Assembly (NCBI GenBank): GCA_947044405.1
Contig: CAMRHE010000207.1
Coordinates: 1,808,001-1,872,000, forward strand
Length of the DNA stretch: 64,000 nucleotides
Direction: 5' to 3'
From: Leptodactylus fallax
Taxonomy: Eukaryota; Chordata; Amphibia; Anura; Leptodactylidae
Part shown: positions 11,590 to 23,564 of the stretch, one piece after another
Position numbering within the stretch: the stretch's first letter is position 1
Layout of the letters: every line of letters begins with the position of its first letter
Translations under genes and position numbers: made by a program
The notes under the pieces: model-generated
Database searches by the model: none
Told to the model about the DNA's origin: nothing
What the model saw: only the letters and a program-made list of their open reading frames with translations

Positions 11590-13094
11590 ACTCCTCAGGC
11601 TTTTTGCAGAGTTCTAAATGATAAAATACTATTTGTAATGGATATTGTTTAGTTAAGTACAGATGTAGCAGAATTACCCATCACTAAGGCCCATCTAACC
11701 TGGCTAGTTGTCATCTTAACTCCTTTGTATAGAGCTATAAAAGTATATAAGTATAGATTGTTTCTTTGGTGGTGGGCGTAAAGTCCAATTTAGCTTGATG
11801 GCATATTGATAGGATATGTCATACATGTCTGGATAGTTGGGGTAAAGGGGTTGGACTCTGTCTTTTTGATGTAAATATTAGTGGTGAGAAAATCTAATAG
11901 TTTCTTTTGTGCACCATGACAGCTCACTATGAGAAGGTTTACCAGCTGTTTTACAGTAATACTCATTTTGGTATCACAATAAATTGTGTTTAATGACAAA
12001 CTCAGCTGTGCTGCAGTGACATCTTCATCGCTGTTATATCTGTACAATTTGAGATGATTCATTCTGTTAGGAACACAGACTCGCTTTAGAAGTGCCTGTA
12101 TCTTGTACCCGTTGTGTAACTGAGTCATAATCACACCACATATGATTATTCATTTTCCATTTTTACAAAGTAATTCTTGTTGCTAATAATCTACATAAAA
12201 GTATAATAGTATTATAAATGACTATTGCAGGAGCCTGATGTATTGGTGGTGGTGTGATGCCATCAGTATTGGGTTATAGGGTGTTGTATGATGCATCTTC
12301 TTTCTTCTTGGGCTTCTTTAACCCTTTTCAGAATTTTTAGGCAAATATGGATAAGAACTTCAGGCTAGGAGCAGCAAGTGCCCGGTTTATGGGATTATCT
12401 CAGTTACGTTGCATTTTGGACTAAACATGACAAAAAATATTTACAGAGGTGTACTGTAACATTTGCATAGAATATAGAAAAAGTGGTAATATGGCACACG
12501 TATGAGTCTATGGATCCCTACTGTGCCTCCAGTTTCATACAGAGGTTTATTATTTCACATTGTATACTTTGGCATGTTCCATCCATTTCATATTATGGAG
12601 ATATACTTGTTTAGAAGCATTGGTTCTAAATTCTAATTAATACAGCACCATATAGAGGAAGTATACAGCAATATGTGCACAGAGCCAGTATGGCGGCACG
12701 CAGTGTCCCTACGGTTCTGTACTTCTGTGTGCCATTGTAAAGGTTGCATGCACACAGGTCTGAAGGGTGTATTTTCCTTCTTTATGTTACCACAATGCTG
12801 TATTTTACCACATAGACTGGGATTTTGAAAAGCTGCATTCACTCTAAACTATTGAAGATGTTTCAACAAAAAGCAGATCTTCTTATCTACTGTATATATA
12901 TACTGTATTCTCTCCTAAGAATAGTTTAAAGGGATATTCTCATCTCAGCCTTACATTATCCATGTCTGTGCCCTACTGACTGAGGAGGTCGGGAAACAGC
13001 CCTGTTCTATGCTATTTCTGTAAGCCCTATAGAGAATTTGGGGCAGGAAAATGACCTACTTTTTAAACCAAGTTTTTATGTTAAACATATTTTT
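11590..13094. other. Intron, nothing firm
   Basis: A 114-codon open frame lies on the minus strand at 11790-12134 but has no recognisable domain or splice sites. A short TTAA-linked family D start (GGGATATTCTCATCTCAGCC) is at 12930. Confidence 0.4.
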
Positions 13095-13098
13095 TTAA

Positions 13099-13420
13099 AG
13101 AGGATTTTTCACCACCTCCAACAAGTCCAGCTCTAGCCGCCGCCTTTCCCTTGCAGTCAATGCTGTTAGTTTTGGTGCCTGATATGCTGTTTAGGCTCTA
13201 TATAGTCAGAAGGGCAGGAGGAGACGGGTGTGATTCTGAGCTCTGACACTGGCTGCCTCTGATTGGAGCTCTGAATCACACACCACCTGCCTGGTACTGG
13301 CCTTCTGACATTACTGAGCTTAAATAGCACATCAGGCACCAAAACTAACTGCGCTTGTTGCTCAGGAACGACGGGGGCTAGAGAGAAAATTCCAACTGTG
13401 CTGGAATCTCTGTGCTGTAG
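13099..13420. mobile_element. Fold-back element, family A, right end truncated
   Basis: It follows TTAA at 13095-13098 and opens AGAGGATTTTTCACCACCTC. The GTTAGTTTTGGTGCCTGATA block and its inverse (ATCAGGCACCAAAACTAAC) flank the middle. The right end stops at ATTCCAACTGTGCTGGAATC without the closing CCTCTTTAA. Confidence 0.7.
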
Positions 13421-13429
13421 GTTGTTTTT

Positions 13430-13628
13430 TTTTTTTTGCAGCAGTCACCTCATTTACATCACAGACAAGATTACACCTGTACAGATAACACCCATAGCGA
13501 CTCATCATTACACCACACTACTGACCATAGATGACATCACAGCTTACCTACTCTCCTTGCTGCACAGAGCATACATAGAAAACTATTCCATAGACCTCAA
13601 TGAGTCGGCTCCAGATTATGTTATAAAG
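13430..13628. repeat. Dispersed repeat, family E fragment
   Basis: The words GTCACCTCATTTACATCA, GACATCACAGCTTACCTACT, CCTTGCTGCACAGAGCATA and AGACCTCAATGAGTCGGCTC match, with divergence, the stretch at 25075-25260 and the short stretch at 56920-56960. It abuts TTAAACCAAGTTTTTATG-type sequence of the same family on the left of the family A copy. Confidence 0.55.
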
Positions 13629-13630
13629 CA

Positions 13631-14040
13631 GTGGTTCCCAAACTGTGGGTTGCAACCCCCTAGAGGGTGGTATGAAGACTACTGGGGGGTCATGAGCCTT
13701 CAGAGATAATTAGGCTGTGCAGCATTGCACTGAAGTCCTGATATGGCGGCTGATAAGGATCACCTGCCATATCGGTAGCAGAGCACTGCACAGCCTTCAC
13801 CGGTGGGCCCGGGGAGGTGAGTAAAAATGACAAACCGTTATAGTCACCTCTCCTGGGCTTCTGGCGAAGTTCCTGCATTTTCAGGCCTCTTGTGATGGCA
13901 TGTGCCCCCGGGGTCACCACAGAGGCCTGTGATTGGGCCTCAACAGTTACATGGAGCAGCCAGGATAGGAGAGTGGACATGTGAGTAAAAATTATCGGCA
14001 GCTGCAATAACACAATAAGTAGCTGCTGATAAAAAAAAAG
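13631..14040 (+). mobile_element. hAT-type element fragment
   Basis: It opens with GCAGTGGTTCCCAAACTGTG and then GGGTTGCAACCCCCTAGAGG, a terminus found at the ends of many vertebrate hAT elements (CAGTGGTTCTCAA type). It continues through GTGAGTAAAAATGACAAACC and GAGGCCTGTGATTGGGCCTC. The opposite terminus is not seen; MITE sequence begins at about 14041. No transposase frame. Confidence 0.6.
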
Positions 14041-14253
14041 AAAATGCCGCCTCCAGTATATTCCATTAGGCGCTGTCTGAGGCAATAGACTATAATGGGG
14101 TCCACCAGGTGTCTGTCGGTTTTCCGCCAGTGTTATATGAAACCGGTGGAGAGAAAAGTCCTCTATGCAGAACTTTTTTCTCCGCCAATTTTAGATGGAA
14201 TCTGCAGCAGAGTCTCCTATGGAGACTCCAACGCAGATGTGAGCCTAGCCTAA
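14041..14253. mobile_element. MITE family C, partial
   Basis: It has GACTATAATGGGGTCCACCA, GAGAGAAAAGTCCTCTATGC, GGAGACTCCAACGCAGATGT and a terminus GTGAGCCTAGCC followed by TAA. The left end appears to be lost against the hAT fragment. Confidence 0.6.
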
Positions 14254-14810
14254 TAGATCTATTATTCTGTCATTAGTTGTAGGCCTATTAGTGATGATAA
14301 AGTGATTCCAAATCACAATTTTTGCTGTAGGTTGTAAAACAACATACTGATTTGGGACCACTGGATGTCAGTACATAGGAAAACAGCAATACTTGAATGA
14401 ATGAAATTCTAGTTAGGGTACATGCACACGACCGCTACGGGTGAGCCTGTGCATGTAACCTGATATTGTAGCTTTTACTACAAAACTACATATCAATCTG
14501 TTCATCTCCTGCAATATGACATGCTGCCTGCAGATAGGACCACATGTAAGGTGTGACAGGTTCCCTTTATGATGTCCAGCTGCTGCACAGTATAGTGCAG
14601 AGGAACGTTAGCGGATCAGAGCTAATTTTTAATCTAAAAATTCTAATTTGGCGAAACAAATTCAACAAATTGATATTCGAGGCATATCCAAATCCACATT
14701 GTTATTTACTGTGCTATAATAGTGCGCTCTTGTATGGTGAGTGTGAGTTTGTTGGCACAGATAGTATTTGGGGTATTGTAGCGAGGGAAGAAATCTAAAA
14801 ATATTATGAT
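14254..14810. other. Intron, nothing firm
   Basis: A short GGTACATGCACACGACCG motif at about 14416 resembles the end of a fold-back element, but no partner was found. Confidence 0.35.
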
Positions 14811-14814
14811 GTGA

Positions 14815-15080
14815 TCATTGTTATGGCAGAATGACTCGCTGAAGCAACAGGGCCGAGATTAATTGGCTAGTCAGGGAAGATAAATGGCCTGCTCTCGTCT
14901 TTTTATGTGCAGACAGCTTCATTGCTTCCTCTTCTGGAGCCTCTGGCAGGCACTATATAACGCAAACCTCCCTACGGCTTTTTTATTTATTTATATCTTT
15001 AAGACAGCGATGGCGGTTACGCGGGAGAATCACTTTATACTAATCGTAGCTGAAAACTGCCATAATTTATAGGAAGTTTA
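14815..15080. promoter_or_regulatory. Candidate conserved intronic element 2
   Basis: Repeat-free sequence with homeodomain-like GATTAATTGGC, a GATAAATGG word, and CpG-containing stretches (GCGATGGCGGTTACGCGGGA) unusual for this intron. Suggestive only. Confidence 0.25.
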
Positions 15081-15084
15081 CGGG

Positions 15085-15780
15085 TGATAGGTTTGTGCCA
15101 TTTCTGAGCAGGACAATCTGGAAATTTTGATAAATGGGTTCTAAACCTTTTTATACATACCTTAGTCACTGAATAAGTCAGTGTTAACCAGAGGCTCGGA
15201 AGCTACACGTGGCCCTTGGTCTCTGTACATGTGGCTCCCCAGCTGATGGCGGTTCTCAATATTTCTATGGCTGCAGTGTCATATTAGTTCGGACACTCTG
15301 GGCCGTAGAATTGGTCAGCCAAGCTTCTGATTCTGAATCTTCTCTTTTTCCTCTCTCCTGACTCCAACGCCAGCTCAGACCTCTTCATAAATGGCTGACT
15401 CTTTTTCGATAACTGGGGCCTTAGATTGATAGATTGTACCATATATTTATATATATAATATTGCTCCATGTGCTGTTTGAGGCAGCACATGGACCAATTA
15501 TAGTGAATGGAGCTATGGTGAGTAGCACGTGGCTTGCACGACCTTTTTTTCTCTTTTGTCTACTTGTTTCTGCAATTCAAGTCTATGCGTCCATGAAAAC
15601 AAATGGACAGCGCATGGACATTATCTGTGTGCTGTCTATTTTATACAGATACATTGCTGGGTGATGCTGAATACAGCATTGACAAAATAGATTGCAGATG
15701 GATCAAACATGGATGGCATAAGAAAATACACTACAATTTCAGATTTTTTTTTATAGTCCGCAAAACGGATAGTTAGTGTA
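15085..15780. other. Intron, nothing firm
   Basis: A stretch near 15190 (AGAGGCTCGGAAGCTACACG) looks like an old dispersed repeat, but no second copy is in the window. Confidence 0.35.
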
Positions 15781-15790
15781 AGGGCAGCCT

Positions 15791-15824
15791 ATTATACTAT
15801 ACTATACTATACTATACTATACTA
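15791..15824. repeat. Pentanucleotide microsatellite (ACTAT)n
   Basis: About six uninterrupted copies of ACTAT follow ATT. Short and likely variable. Confidence 0.9.
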
Positions 15825-15894
15825 CTTATGCTACAGTAATCATATATAATATTTCATGACTTTATTTTTTAAGCCGTAGTTGAGCCATAATCCA

Positions 15895-15955
15895 ACTATC
15901 ACTTTAACTCCACCCAAAACTGACTCCAACTCCACAACTCTGACTCTACAGCATT
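15895..15955 (-). mobile_element. hAT GGAGTC-family fragment
   Basis: It reads CCACCCAAAACTGACTCC, then AACTCCACAACTCTGACTC and TACAGC, the reverse complement of the family's left end (GAGTC, then TTTTGGGTGGAG). Confidence 0.55.
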
Positions 15956-15959
15956 AATG

Positions 15960-16850
15960 ATACTTGGCTTTAGGGTCCAGACCATATTTCTTACATGTGA
16001 AATGTAAAACCAAAGGAAGCCAAAACGAACCATAATGCGCTGCCTTTGTTGTTGAATTATCCATTCAATGAAAATATATACGTTTTGGAAATGGTGTGAT
16101 AAAAATCTTGTTCCTTCCTTGCTTACTAGCCTCATGCCCACCATCTTTGTACAGCCCCTTCTGGTTCATTGGGAGCATCAGCAGAACTTAAAGAGGTCCC
16201 ACCATAGTAAGGTTTGGTTTATCACTAGGAAAACTTGTGACCTGACTGCTAGTATCGTCACTGCCCCCCTTAGACTTGTTCTCGGTATAGCAGCACTGTC
16301 ATCAAAGTACAACATAACACTATTCGAGCAAACCTTTTAAGGTTCTAGGGATCTGTGGGGGTTGCAGAGGTAGTTCCTTTTCCAGTATGCTATACTGAGG
16401 ACCACATCTGCACTTCCTCTTTTATGCTGCATAGATATCCTTTAATGAAGGAAGCTAAGAAGGGAAGCATTTGGACCAGAACATTGCAATAACTCAATGA
16501 CTAATAGTCCTATAAGTATAAGCAAATGCATGGCTGTGTACGGAGTGCTTCAAGGATTACTCATCATCCCAGCTTTATCCAAAACCTCTCTGTAGGTCCT
16601 GCAAACTGTCACATGGTAATATTTTACTCTTTGATCCTGAGCCAGTGACAAGAAGCCTAAATGGGAGGGTGGATTTGGGATTGAGTTGGAATCATTTGGA
16701 CTTATTTGATGTCTGTGTTCCTGGTAATTGTAAGCCTCTTAGCAGAATGTGACGGGCAGTGTTCTCATTTATTAGCAATATCCTAGTGAGATCAGGGGAG
16801 GCTATGCCTTGTACAGTCACAGGTAGCACACCGCCTGCATTTCTTTCATC
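15960..16850. other. Intron, nothing recognised
   Basis: No supported gene, repeat or site. Confidence 0.45.
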
Positions 16851-16852
16851 TA

Positions 16853-17100
16853 GGCTACATTCACACGACAGAGCCCTGCACTCGAAGTACTTTGAACACC
16901 CAAGAGTAATCCGATTTCACCGATCCCACATAGATGTGAGTCTATTAAGGGATCCATGTACTCCGCCTGAGAAATGACAGGTTTTATTTTTTCTTGGGTC
17001 CTATATGCAAACAGTTGTGTGAATAGATCCATTAAAGTCTATGGGGCTGTGTGCTAGCCATTTATTTACAGGCCAAGGAACCCTGTCATGTGAATGAGCC
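16853..17100. mobile_element. Fold-back MITE
   Basis: The ends GGCTACATTCACACGACA and TGTCATGTGAATGAGCC are inverted copies. The middle has AAAGTCTATGGGGCTG. The target duplication is not clear. Confidence 0.6.
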
Positions 17101-17104
17101 CTTA

Positions 17105-17600
17105 TCCATCATTTTTAGGCTTTCATACTAACCTGATATGGACATAGATCTCCATCAGCAGAAATGGAACCAGTCAGTATGGCAGAAATTATTGTTGGAA
17201 ACTAACTGGATCAGTGTGTGATGAAGAAGCTACAGAAGCTGAGAAATGGATGTACACACAAGGGGCGATGCTGTTGTACAGTTTGGAAGAGGAAACAGAC
17301 ATTGCTATGACTGTTGAGAGGGGAGTGTGATTTATAGCAGAGACAACCTTTGGCGCTCTAGCTGTTATGAAACTACAGTCTCCAATATATATCTAACAAT
17401 ACACAGGGTAAAAAAAAAAAGAACACAAAATGAGGCTAAATATCCAAAAATATACAATTTATCATCACAAAAAAGATTGCATATAGCTAAAATGAATTAA
17501 AAACATATGCTTGTTACACACATGAATCCAGTTGTGCCCCTGTAGGATGATAACCAAAGGCAACCACGTAGCATACATGTATTCACCCTTTACCGCTACA
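17105..17600. other. Intron, nothing recognised
   Basis: Only an A10-type tract near 17410 stands out. Confidence 0.45.
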
Positions 17601-17619
17601 GTCGTTTTTCATTTTTTGT

Positions 17620-18855
17620 TTTTAACTCTCCACCTTACAAAAATCATAACTTTTTTATTTTTCCATTTACAAGGCCTTGAGGGCTTATTTTTTGCGGGAC
17701 AGATTGTACTTCATAATGGCACAATGTAATATTCAATGTGGTGCACTGGGAAGCTGAAAATAAAATTCAGAATGGAGTGAAATTAGAGAAAAACTGCATT
17801 TGCGCTGCATTCTTACAGGCTTTATTTACATGGCGCTAAATGTGCAGTTAAAATAACATGTTATCTATATTGTGTGGGTCGTTACGATTACGGCGATACC
17901 AAATATAGATAGTTTTTCTTAAGTTTTTAACCTGTCCAATTTTTTTTATATTTACATGTATGGGGCTGCATAAGGCTAGGTTCACATCTGTCTTGGGCTC
18001 TCCATCATTCGGCTCCGCCATGGAAACCAAACAACGGAGAACCAGACTGCTCAAACAGCGGTTAACGCAGACACCAGCAGACCCCATTGACTATATTGGA
18101 GTCTGTCAGGTATCCGCTGATTTCATACTGAAACCGGCAAAGATAAAAGTTTTTCATGCTTGACTTTTCTCTCTACCAAGTTTTGATGGTTTCTGCAACG
18201 GAGACTCCGGCACAGATGTGAACTTAGCCTAAGGAATCTTTATTTTTGCAGGGCCAGATGCACTTTATATCATTTTGGGGAATGTCTGATGTTTTTATTT
18301 CTTTTTCTTCAAATTTTTTTGGAAGGTGAAATGGGAAAAAATGGCAGTTTGGCTCTTTTGTTTTTTTCCCCACTATGGCGTTCACTGCATGGGAAAAATA
18401 TTTTTATAAGTTTGTGTGTGTTTTACTTTATTTTTATATCTGATATAGGGAAAGGGAAGTTGTTTAAACCTTTAATATATATATATATATTTTTAAGACC
18501 CTCGAGGGGTCTTGATCACTAACACAATACTAATGCATTGCAGTGTATTGTAAATTACATAGGACAACCTGTAATATAAGCACACTGATGATGAGCCTGG
18601 AAGCCTGCAATAGGTTCCCCGCTCTCAAAGTAACGGATTGCCCTCCCTGGATCTCAGTGGCGGCACCCCTGCGCTGCCGGTAAGTAGATGCCTCAGTCAC
18701 CTTTGGCTGAGGCGTCTGCAGGGTTAATGCCCACAATCAGTATTATACAGCAGAGACCTGGTGTCTATGGAGTTATATTGGGAGCTGAGCGGCTGTCGTG
18801 TTTAAGGATCTGAGCTCTGCCGTAATAGTATGGTGGATGTCGGGAAAGGGTTAAA
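17620..18855 (+). repeat. Large frog-type dispersed repeat R2, interrupted
   Basis: The blocks CATAACTTTTTTATTTTTCC, CTTGAGGGCTTATTTTTTGC, GTTACGATTACGGCGATACC, AAGACCCTCGAGGGGTCTTG and CAAAGTAACGGATTGCCCTC belong to a repeat I recognise from frog genomes, but I cannot name its class. One module recurs in reverse at about 2640-2680. A fold-back element sits inside at 17974-18229. Confidence 0.55.
17974..18229. mobile_element. MITE family C nested in repeat R2
   Basis: Ends GGCTAGGTTCACATCTGTCT and CACAGATGTGAACTTAGCC are inverted copies, flanked by TAA at 17971-17973 and 18230-18232. Removing it joins R2 sequence on both sides (GGGGCTGCA with GGAATCTTTATTTT). The TAA duplication fits PIF/Harbinger. 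Confidence 0.78.
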
Positions 18856-18859
18856 GCAG

Positions 18860-19988
18860 GAGCCTGGAAAAATCTAAAACATCCAACAGAGCCAAATATT
18901 AAAAAGGAGATAGTACCCCTTCTGACCCACGTCTATGACCTCTCACCCAGTCAGCCAGTACCCTGCTCTGCAATGATGAAGGTCAGTAACCCCGAGGTAG
19001 ACGTCTGCAGATGGATATTCTGGCTTGACTTTAATCCAAAATCATGCCACTAGGTTTCAGGAAAACCAGGCATTGATATATAAGGAAGCAACTTCTAAAA
19101 GGTGGCGCTAGAGAGCAAGTATCCTTTTTCCACCAAGGAGGACATATTTATATATTCTTTTTCCATAAACTGTAATAATGCAGAAAAAATAATGTAAGCT
19201 TTTTTTTTCCGCTTGCGCCTAGTCACTACTGTACAGTATTTTGCCATTGCTATGATTTAATGGGTGCAGCAGGAAGAGAAGCTGTACCTTCTGTTATAGG
19301 GAGTCAACCCTAAATAAACAGCTGGTATCAGACGCATTAAGTATAAGCTTTCCTTTGGAACTGGATATTTGCCAAATGGATTAGAGACTTAACCTGTATA
19401 TAACATTTTTGGCTCCATTTCTTCTTTACTTCCGTATATTATTATGTCCAGTGTTCCTTATCCGCTTTGTGTGTGATTGTATGTTAGATATATCATTAGA
19501 TTAATGTTAAATGTACTAGTTGCAAAACACAGGATATCCTGCCCTCAAAGGCAGATTGCATGTGGCACAGGAGTAAATATTCGTCTGAGTGTTACATACT
19601 TATAACAACATCTTGTACTTCTGATACTTTGTGCACAGACGAAATACAGAAAACTTACAGTGTATCTGTTACAATTGTATCTTTGCCAGTGGTTTTCTTA
19701 TGACAAACATGGCGCAGTGTTGACCAAATTTGGCCATATTTTTAAAACTGGAGCACAGATTTTAGTATATAGTGAATCATAAATTGTGTCTATTGTAACA
19801 ACCCCATTACAATGTATGTCAGGTGTTACTTGGCATAGACTGGCTGAGTTTCTTTTTAGATTTGTTACATGCTTGTAACTAATAAGATCACACCCCAAGA
19901 TGAAAACTGATTATCATAAGGGAAATGTGAAAGCAGATAAGCTTAAACCAAAGCTGTCCACTGATTTCTGCTGCCCTATCTGAGGGCA
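18860..19988. other. Intron, nothing recognised
   Basis: No supported gene, repeat or site. Confidence 0.45.
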
Positions 19989-19989
19989 G

Positions 19990-22035
19990 AATATGATAGA
20001 AAGAGAAAAGCTGAGCTCTATGATATATAGGGTTATATAATAGAGGAGAAAAGCTGAGCTCTGTGATATATAGGGTTATATAATAGAGGAGAGAAGCTGA
20101 GCTCTGTGATATATAGGGTTATATGATAGAGGAGAGAAGCTGAGCTCTGTGATATATAGGGTTATATGATAGAGGAGAGAAGCTGAGCTCTGTGATATAT
20201 AGGGTTATATGATAGAGGGAGAGAAGCTGAGCTCTGTGATATATAGGGTTATATTATAGAGGAGAGAAGCTGAGCTCTGTGATATATAGGTGTATATGAT
20301 AGAGGGAGAGAAGCTGAGCTCTGTGATATATAGGGTTATATGATAGAAGGAGAGAAGCTGAGCACTCTGATATATAGGGTTATATGATAGAGGAGAGAAG
20401 CTGAGCTCTGTGATATATAGGGTTATATGATAGAGGAGAGAAGCTGAGCCCTGTGATATATAGGGTTATATGATATAGGAGAGAAGCTGAGCTCTGTGAT
20501 ATATAGGGTTATATGATAGAGGAGAGAAGCTGAGCTCTGTGATATATAGAGTTATATGATAGAGGAGAGAAGCTGAGCTCTGTGATATATAGGGTTATAT
20601 TATAGAGGAGAGAAGCTGAGCTCTGTGATATATAGGTGTATATGATAGAGGGAGAGAAGCTGAGCTCTGTGATATATAGGGTTATATGATAGAAGGAGAG
20701 AAGCTGAGCACTCTGATATATAGGGTTATATGATAGAGGAGAGAAGCTGAGCTCTGTGATATATAGGGTTATATGATAGAGGAGAGAAGCTGAGCTCTGT
20801 GATATATAGGGTTATATGATAGAGGAGAGAAGCTGAGCTCTGTGATATATAGGGTTATATTATAGAGGGATAGAAGCTGAGCTCTGTGATATATAGGTTA
20901 TATGATAGAGGAGAGAAGCTGAGCTCTGTGATATATTGGTTATATGATAGAGGAGAGAAGCTGAGCTCTTTGATATATAGGGTTATATGATAGAGGAGAG
21001 AAGCTGAGCTCTGTGATATATAGGGTTATATGATAGAGGAGAGAAGCTGAGCTCTGTGATATATATAGGGTTATATGATAGAGGAGAGAAGCTGAGCTAT
21101 GTGATATAGGGTTATATTATAGAGGAGAGAAGCTGAGCTCTATGATATATAGGGTTATATGATAGAGGAGAGAAGCTGAGCTCTGTGATATATAGGGTTA
21201 TATTATAGAGGAGAGAAGCTGAGCTCTGTGATATATAGGTTTATATGATAGAGGAGAGAAGCTGAGCTCTGTGATATATAGGGTTATATAATAGAGGAGA
21301 GAAGCTGAGCTCTGTGATATATAGGGTTATATGAGAGATGGAGAGAAGCTGAGCTCTGTGATATATAGGTGTATATGATAGAGGAGAGAAGCTGAGCTCT
21401 ATGATATATAGGTGTATATGATAGAGGAGAGAAGCGGAGCTCTGTGATATATAGGGTTATATGATAGAGGAGAGAAGCGGAGCTCTGTGATATATAGGTG
21501 TATATGATAGAGGAGAGAAGCTGAGCTCTGTGATATATAGGGATATATGATAGAGGAGAGAAGCTGAGCTCTGTGATATATAGGGTTATATGATAGAGGA
21601 GAGAAGCGGAGCTCTGTGATATATAGGTGTATATGATAGAGGAGAGAAGCTGAGCTCTGTGATATATAGGGATATATGATAGAGGAGAGAAGCTGAGCTC
21701 TGTGATATATAGGGTTATATGATAGAGGAGAGAAGCTGAGCTCAGTGATATATAGGGATATATGATAGAGGAGAGAAGCTGAGCTCTGTGATATATAGGT
21801 GTATATGATAGAGGAAAGAAGCTGAGCTATGTGATATATAGGGTTATATTATAGAGGAGAGAAGCTGAGCTATGTGATATATAGGTTTATATGATAGAGG
21901 AGAGAAGCTGAGCTCTGTGATATATAGGGATATATGATAGAGGAGAGAAGCTGAGCTGTGTGATATATAGTGTTATATGATAGAGGGAGAGAAGCTGAGC
22001 TCTGTGATATATAGGGTTATATGATGGAGGGAGAG
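19990..22035. repeat. Minisatellite, about 43-bp unit, about 47 copies
   Basis: The core GAGAAGCTGAGCTCTGTGAT is followed by ATATAGGGTTATATGATAGA in unit after unit. Variants include GGTGTATATG, GGGATATATG, AAGCGGAGC and an extra G in GAGGGAGAG. Copy number is from length divided by period. Higher-order copies exist: the unit with GCACTCTGAT at 20363 recurs 346 bp later (8 units), and AAGCGG units at 21473 and 21602 are 129 bp apart (3 units). Long frames across it are artefacts of the period. Confidence 0.97.
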
Positions 22036-22039
22036 AAAA

Positions 22040-23190
22040 AATTATCCGAATTGCATTGGTAATGAATGGATAAAATGTCATAAGTGTGGTTTCTGTAGAA
22101 GGGATGGAGACCACTGATGAAACTTGTTTCCAAGAGTCTCCAAGTCTTTGTCCTCCTCAATAAGGCTTGAGTGCATGCAATAGTGTGAATTGGAGCATGT
22201 ACTCCTGTGGGTCAATGTCCTTTCCATTGTAGACATAGATATCACACAGACCACAAATGCGCAGTGTGAATACATTTTATTTAATGAACTAGCTAGACAC
22301 ATTTACTTAATTTAAGGTTTTGCTTGTATACCATGATCCTGAACATTTGGCCTAGATTCTCTGTTATTTATTTTAAGAGAAGCTGGATTTTCAGTAGTTT
22401 AGCAGATATACGGGATTTGGCAGTCACTGCAGAGACCAAATCTGAATGTCTGGAGCTCATTATTGAATCTGGGTTCATTGCCAGGCAGAAAAATAACTTC
22501 CTGAGCAGCTGTATGGCTGCAGCATTTTATTTGGGTCCTGCTTCTTGGTCTGCGACATTTTACATATGCTGGCTACTCACTTTCTAATCCTTTGAAGTTG
22601 ACAGTGCATTTAAGCGGAAGATTTTTAAGAAACTGTATATAAAATGTCTAAGGGTGATTTATGGATCTACTCATTGCCTTGAGGATCTCGTGATCATGCA
22701 GATTCCCCTTTGGCCCAGGCACACTCTTTATTGATATGTCACATGGAGAGCAGATATCATCTGTATTGTGGTGGATATCAGTGGATGGGTTTTGTCTGCT
22801 GAGTTAAAATGAATGTCCCTTTGAGAGTCCAGTACCATGTACGCTAAGAAAATCTTTCCCTTGATTGTAAATTGCATTCTAAGGGAACCCTATCAATTTC
22901 TTGGGATACAGCTTGGTGGAACATTTCTCCGAGTTGTTGAGAGTCTGTCATTGTTTACAATGAAGCTTCATTCCTCATAGCTTACCATGCATGGACGGAG
23001 CCGTGTCAAGTCGAAGCCTACCTGGGAGTAGAAATTATTGTAGAAATATTGTGTGGCTGAATTGTGTTGTCATTTCCATTTTATACAGTGCACATTATGC
23101 CCTGAAAAAGTCTTGAGAGATACTGTACTAGAAATGGTAACACTACTGAGTATTGCAATAACTACATATATTATGGCATCTTGCCTGATT
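22040..23190. other. Intron, nothing recognised
   Basis: No supported gene or repeat. The left boundary is the last minisatellite unit, which runs into GAGAGAAAAAATTATCCG. Confidence 0.45.
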
Positions 23191-23560
23191 TTAAAGGGGT
23201 TTTCCCATGAATATAACCATATTTAAATGTGTCAAAAATGAAATGTTTAACATTTTTGTAAATATAAATGATTACAAATTTTGCAGAATTTTAAATATAT
23301 TTATATATTTTTTTGTACATTAAAATCCATTGAATGGGGGCTATTCACATGATCAATTTTTTTTTGACTGTCCATTTTAACAATTTTTTGATGGTCCATT
23401 TTTCATGTCACTGACCTGACAAGGGGAAGCTGCTTCTTCAAAGACTTGTTCAGTGGGGGTGCCAGGTATTGGACCCCACAAATTTGATATTGATGGCCAA
23501 TGCTAAGAATTGTCAGCAACATCATAATCCCAAAGTAGAAAACTTTTTCACTTACTGGTT
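23191..23560. repeat. Fragments of TTAA-linked repeat families
   Basis: TTAAAGGGGTTTTCCCATG opens at 23191. At 23448-23510, CAGTGGGGGTGCCAGGTATT, GGACCCCAC and GATATTGATGGCC match family D (compare 27.3, 29.0 and 58.2 kb). AT-rich sequence lies between. Confidence 0.5.
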
Positions 23561-23564
23561 CCTT

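Noticed and set aside
11790..12134. 114-codon open frame on the minus strand
   Set aside because: No recognised domain, no supporting splice context; consistent with chance in AT-rich DNA.
13690..14085. 131-codon open frame on the minus strand
   Set aside because: It overlaps the hAT fragment and a MITE; no transposase or other motif is visible.
19990..22035. CRISPR-like array
   Set aside because: Units are direct tandem copies without unique spacers; it is a minisatellite in vertebrate DNA.
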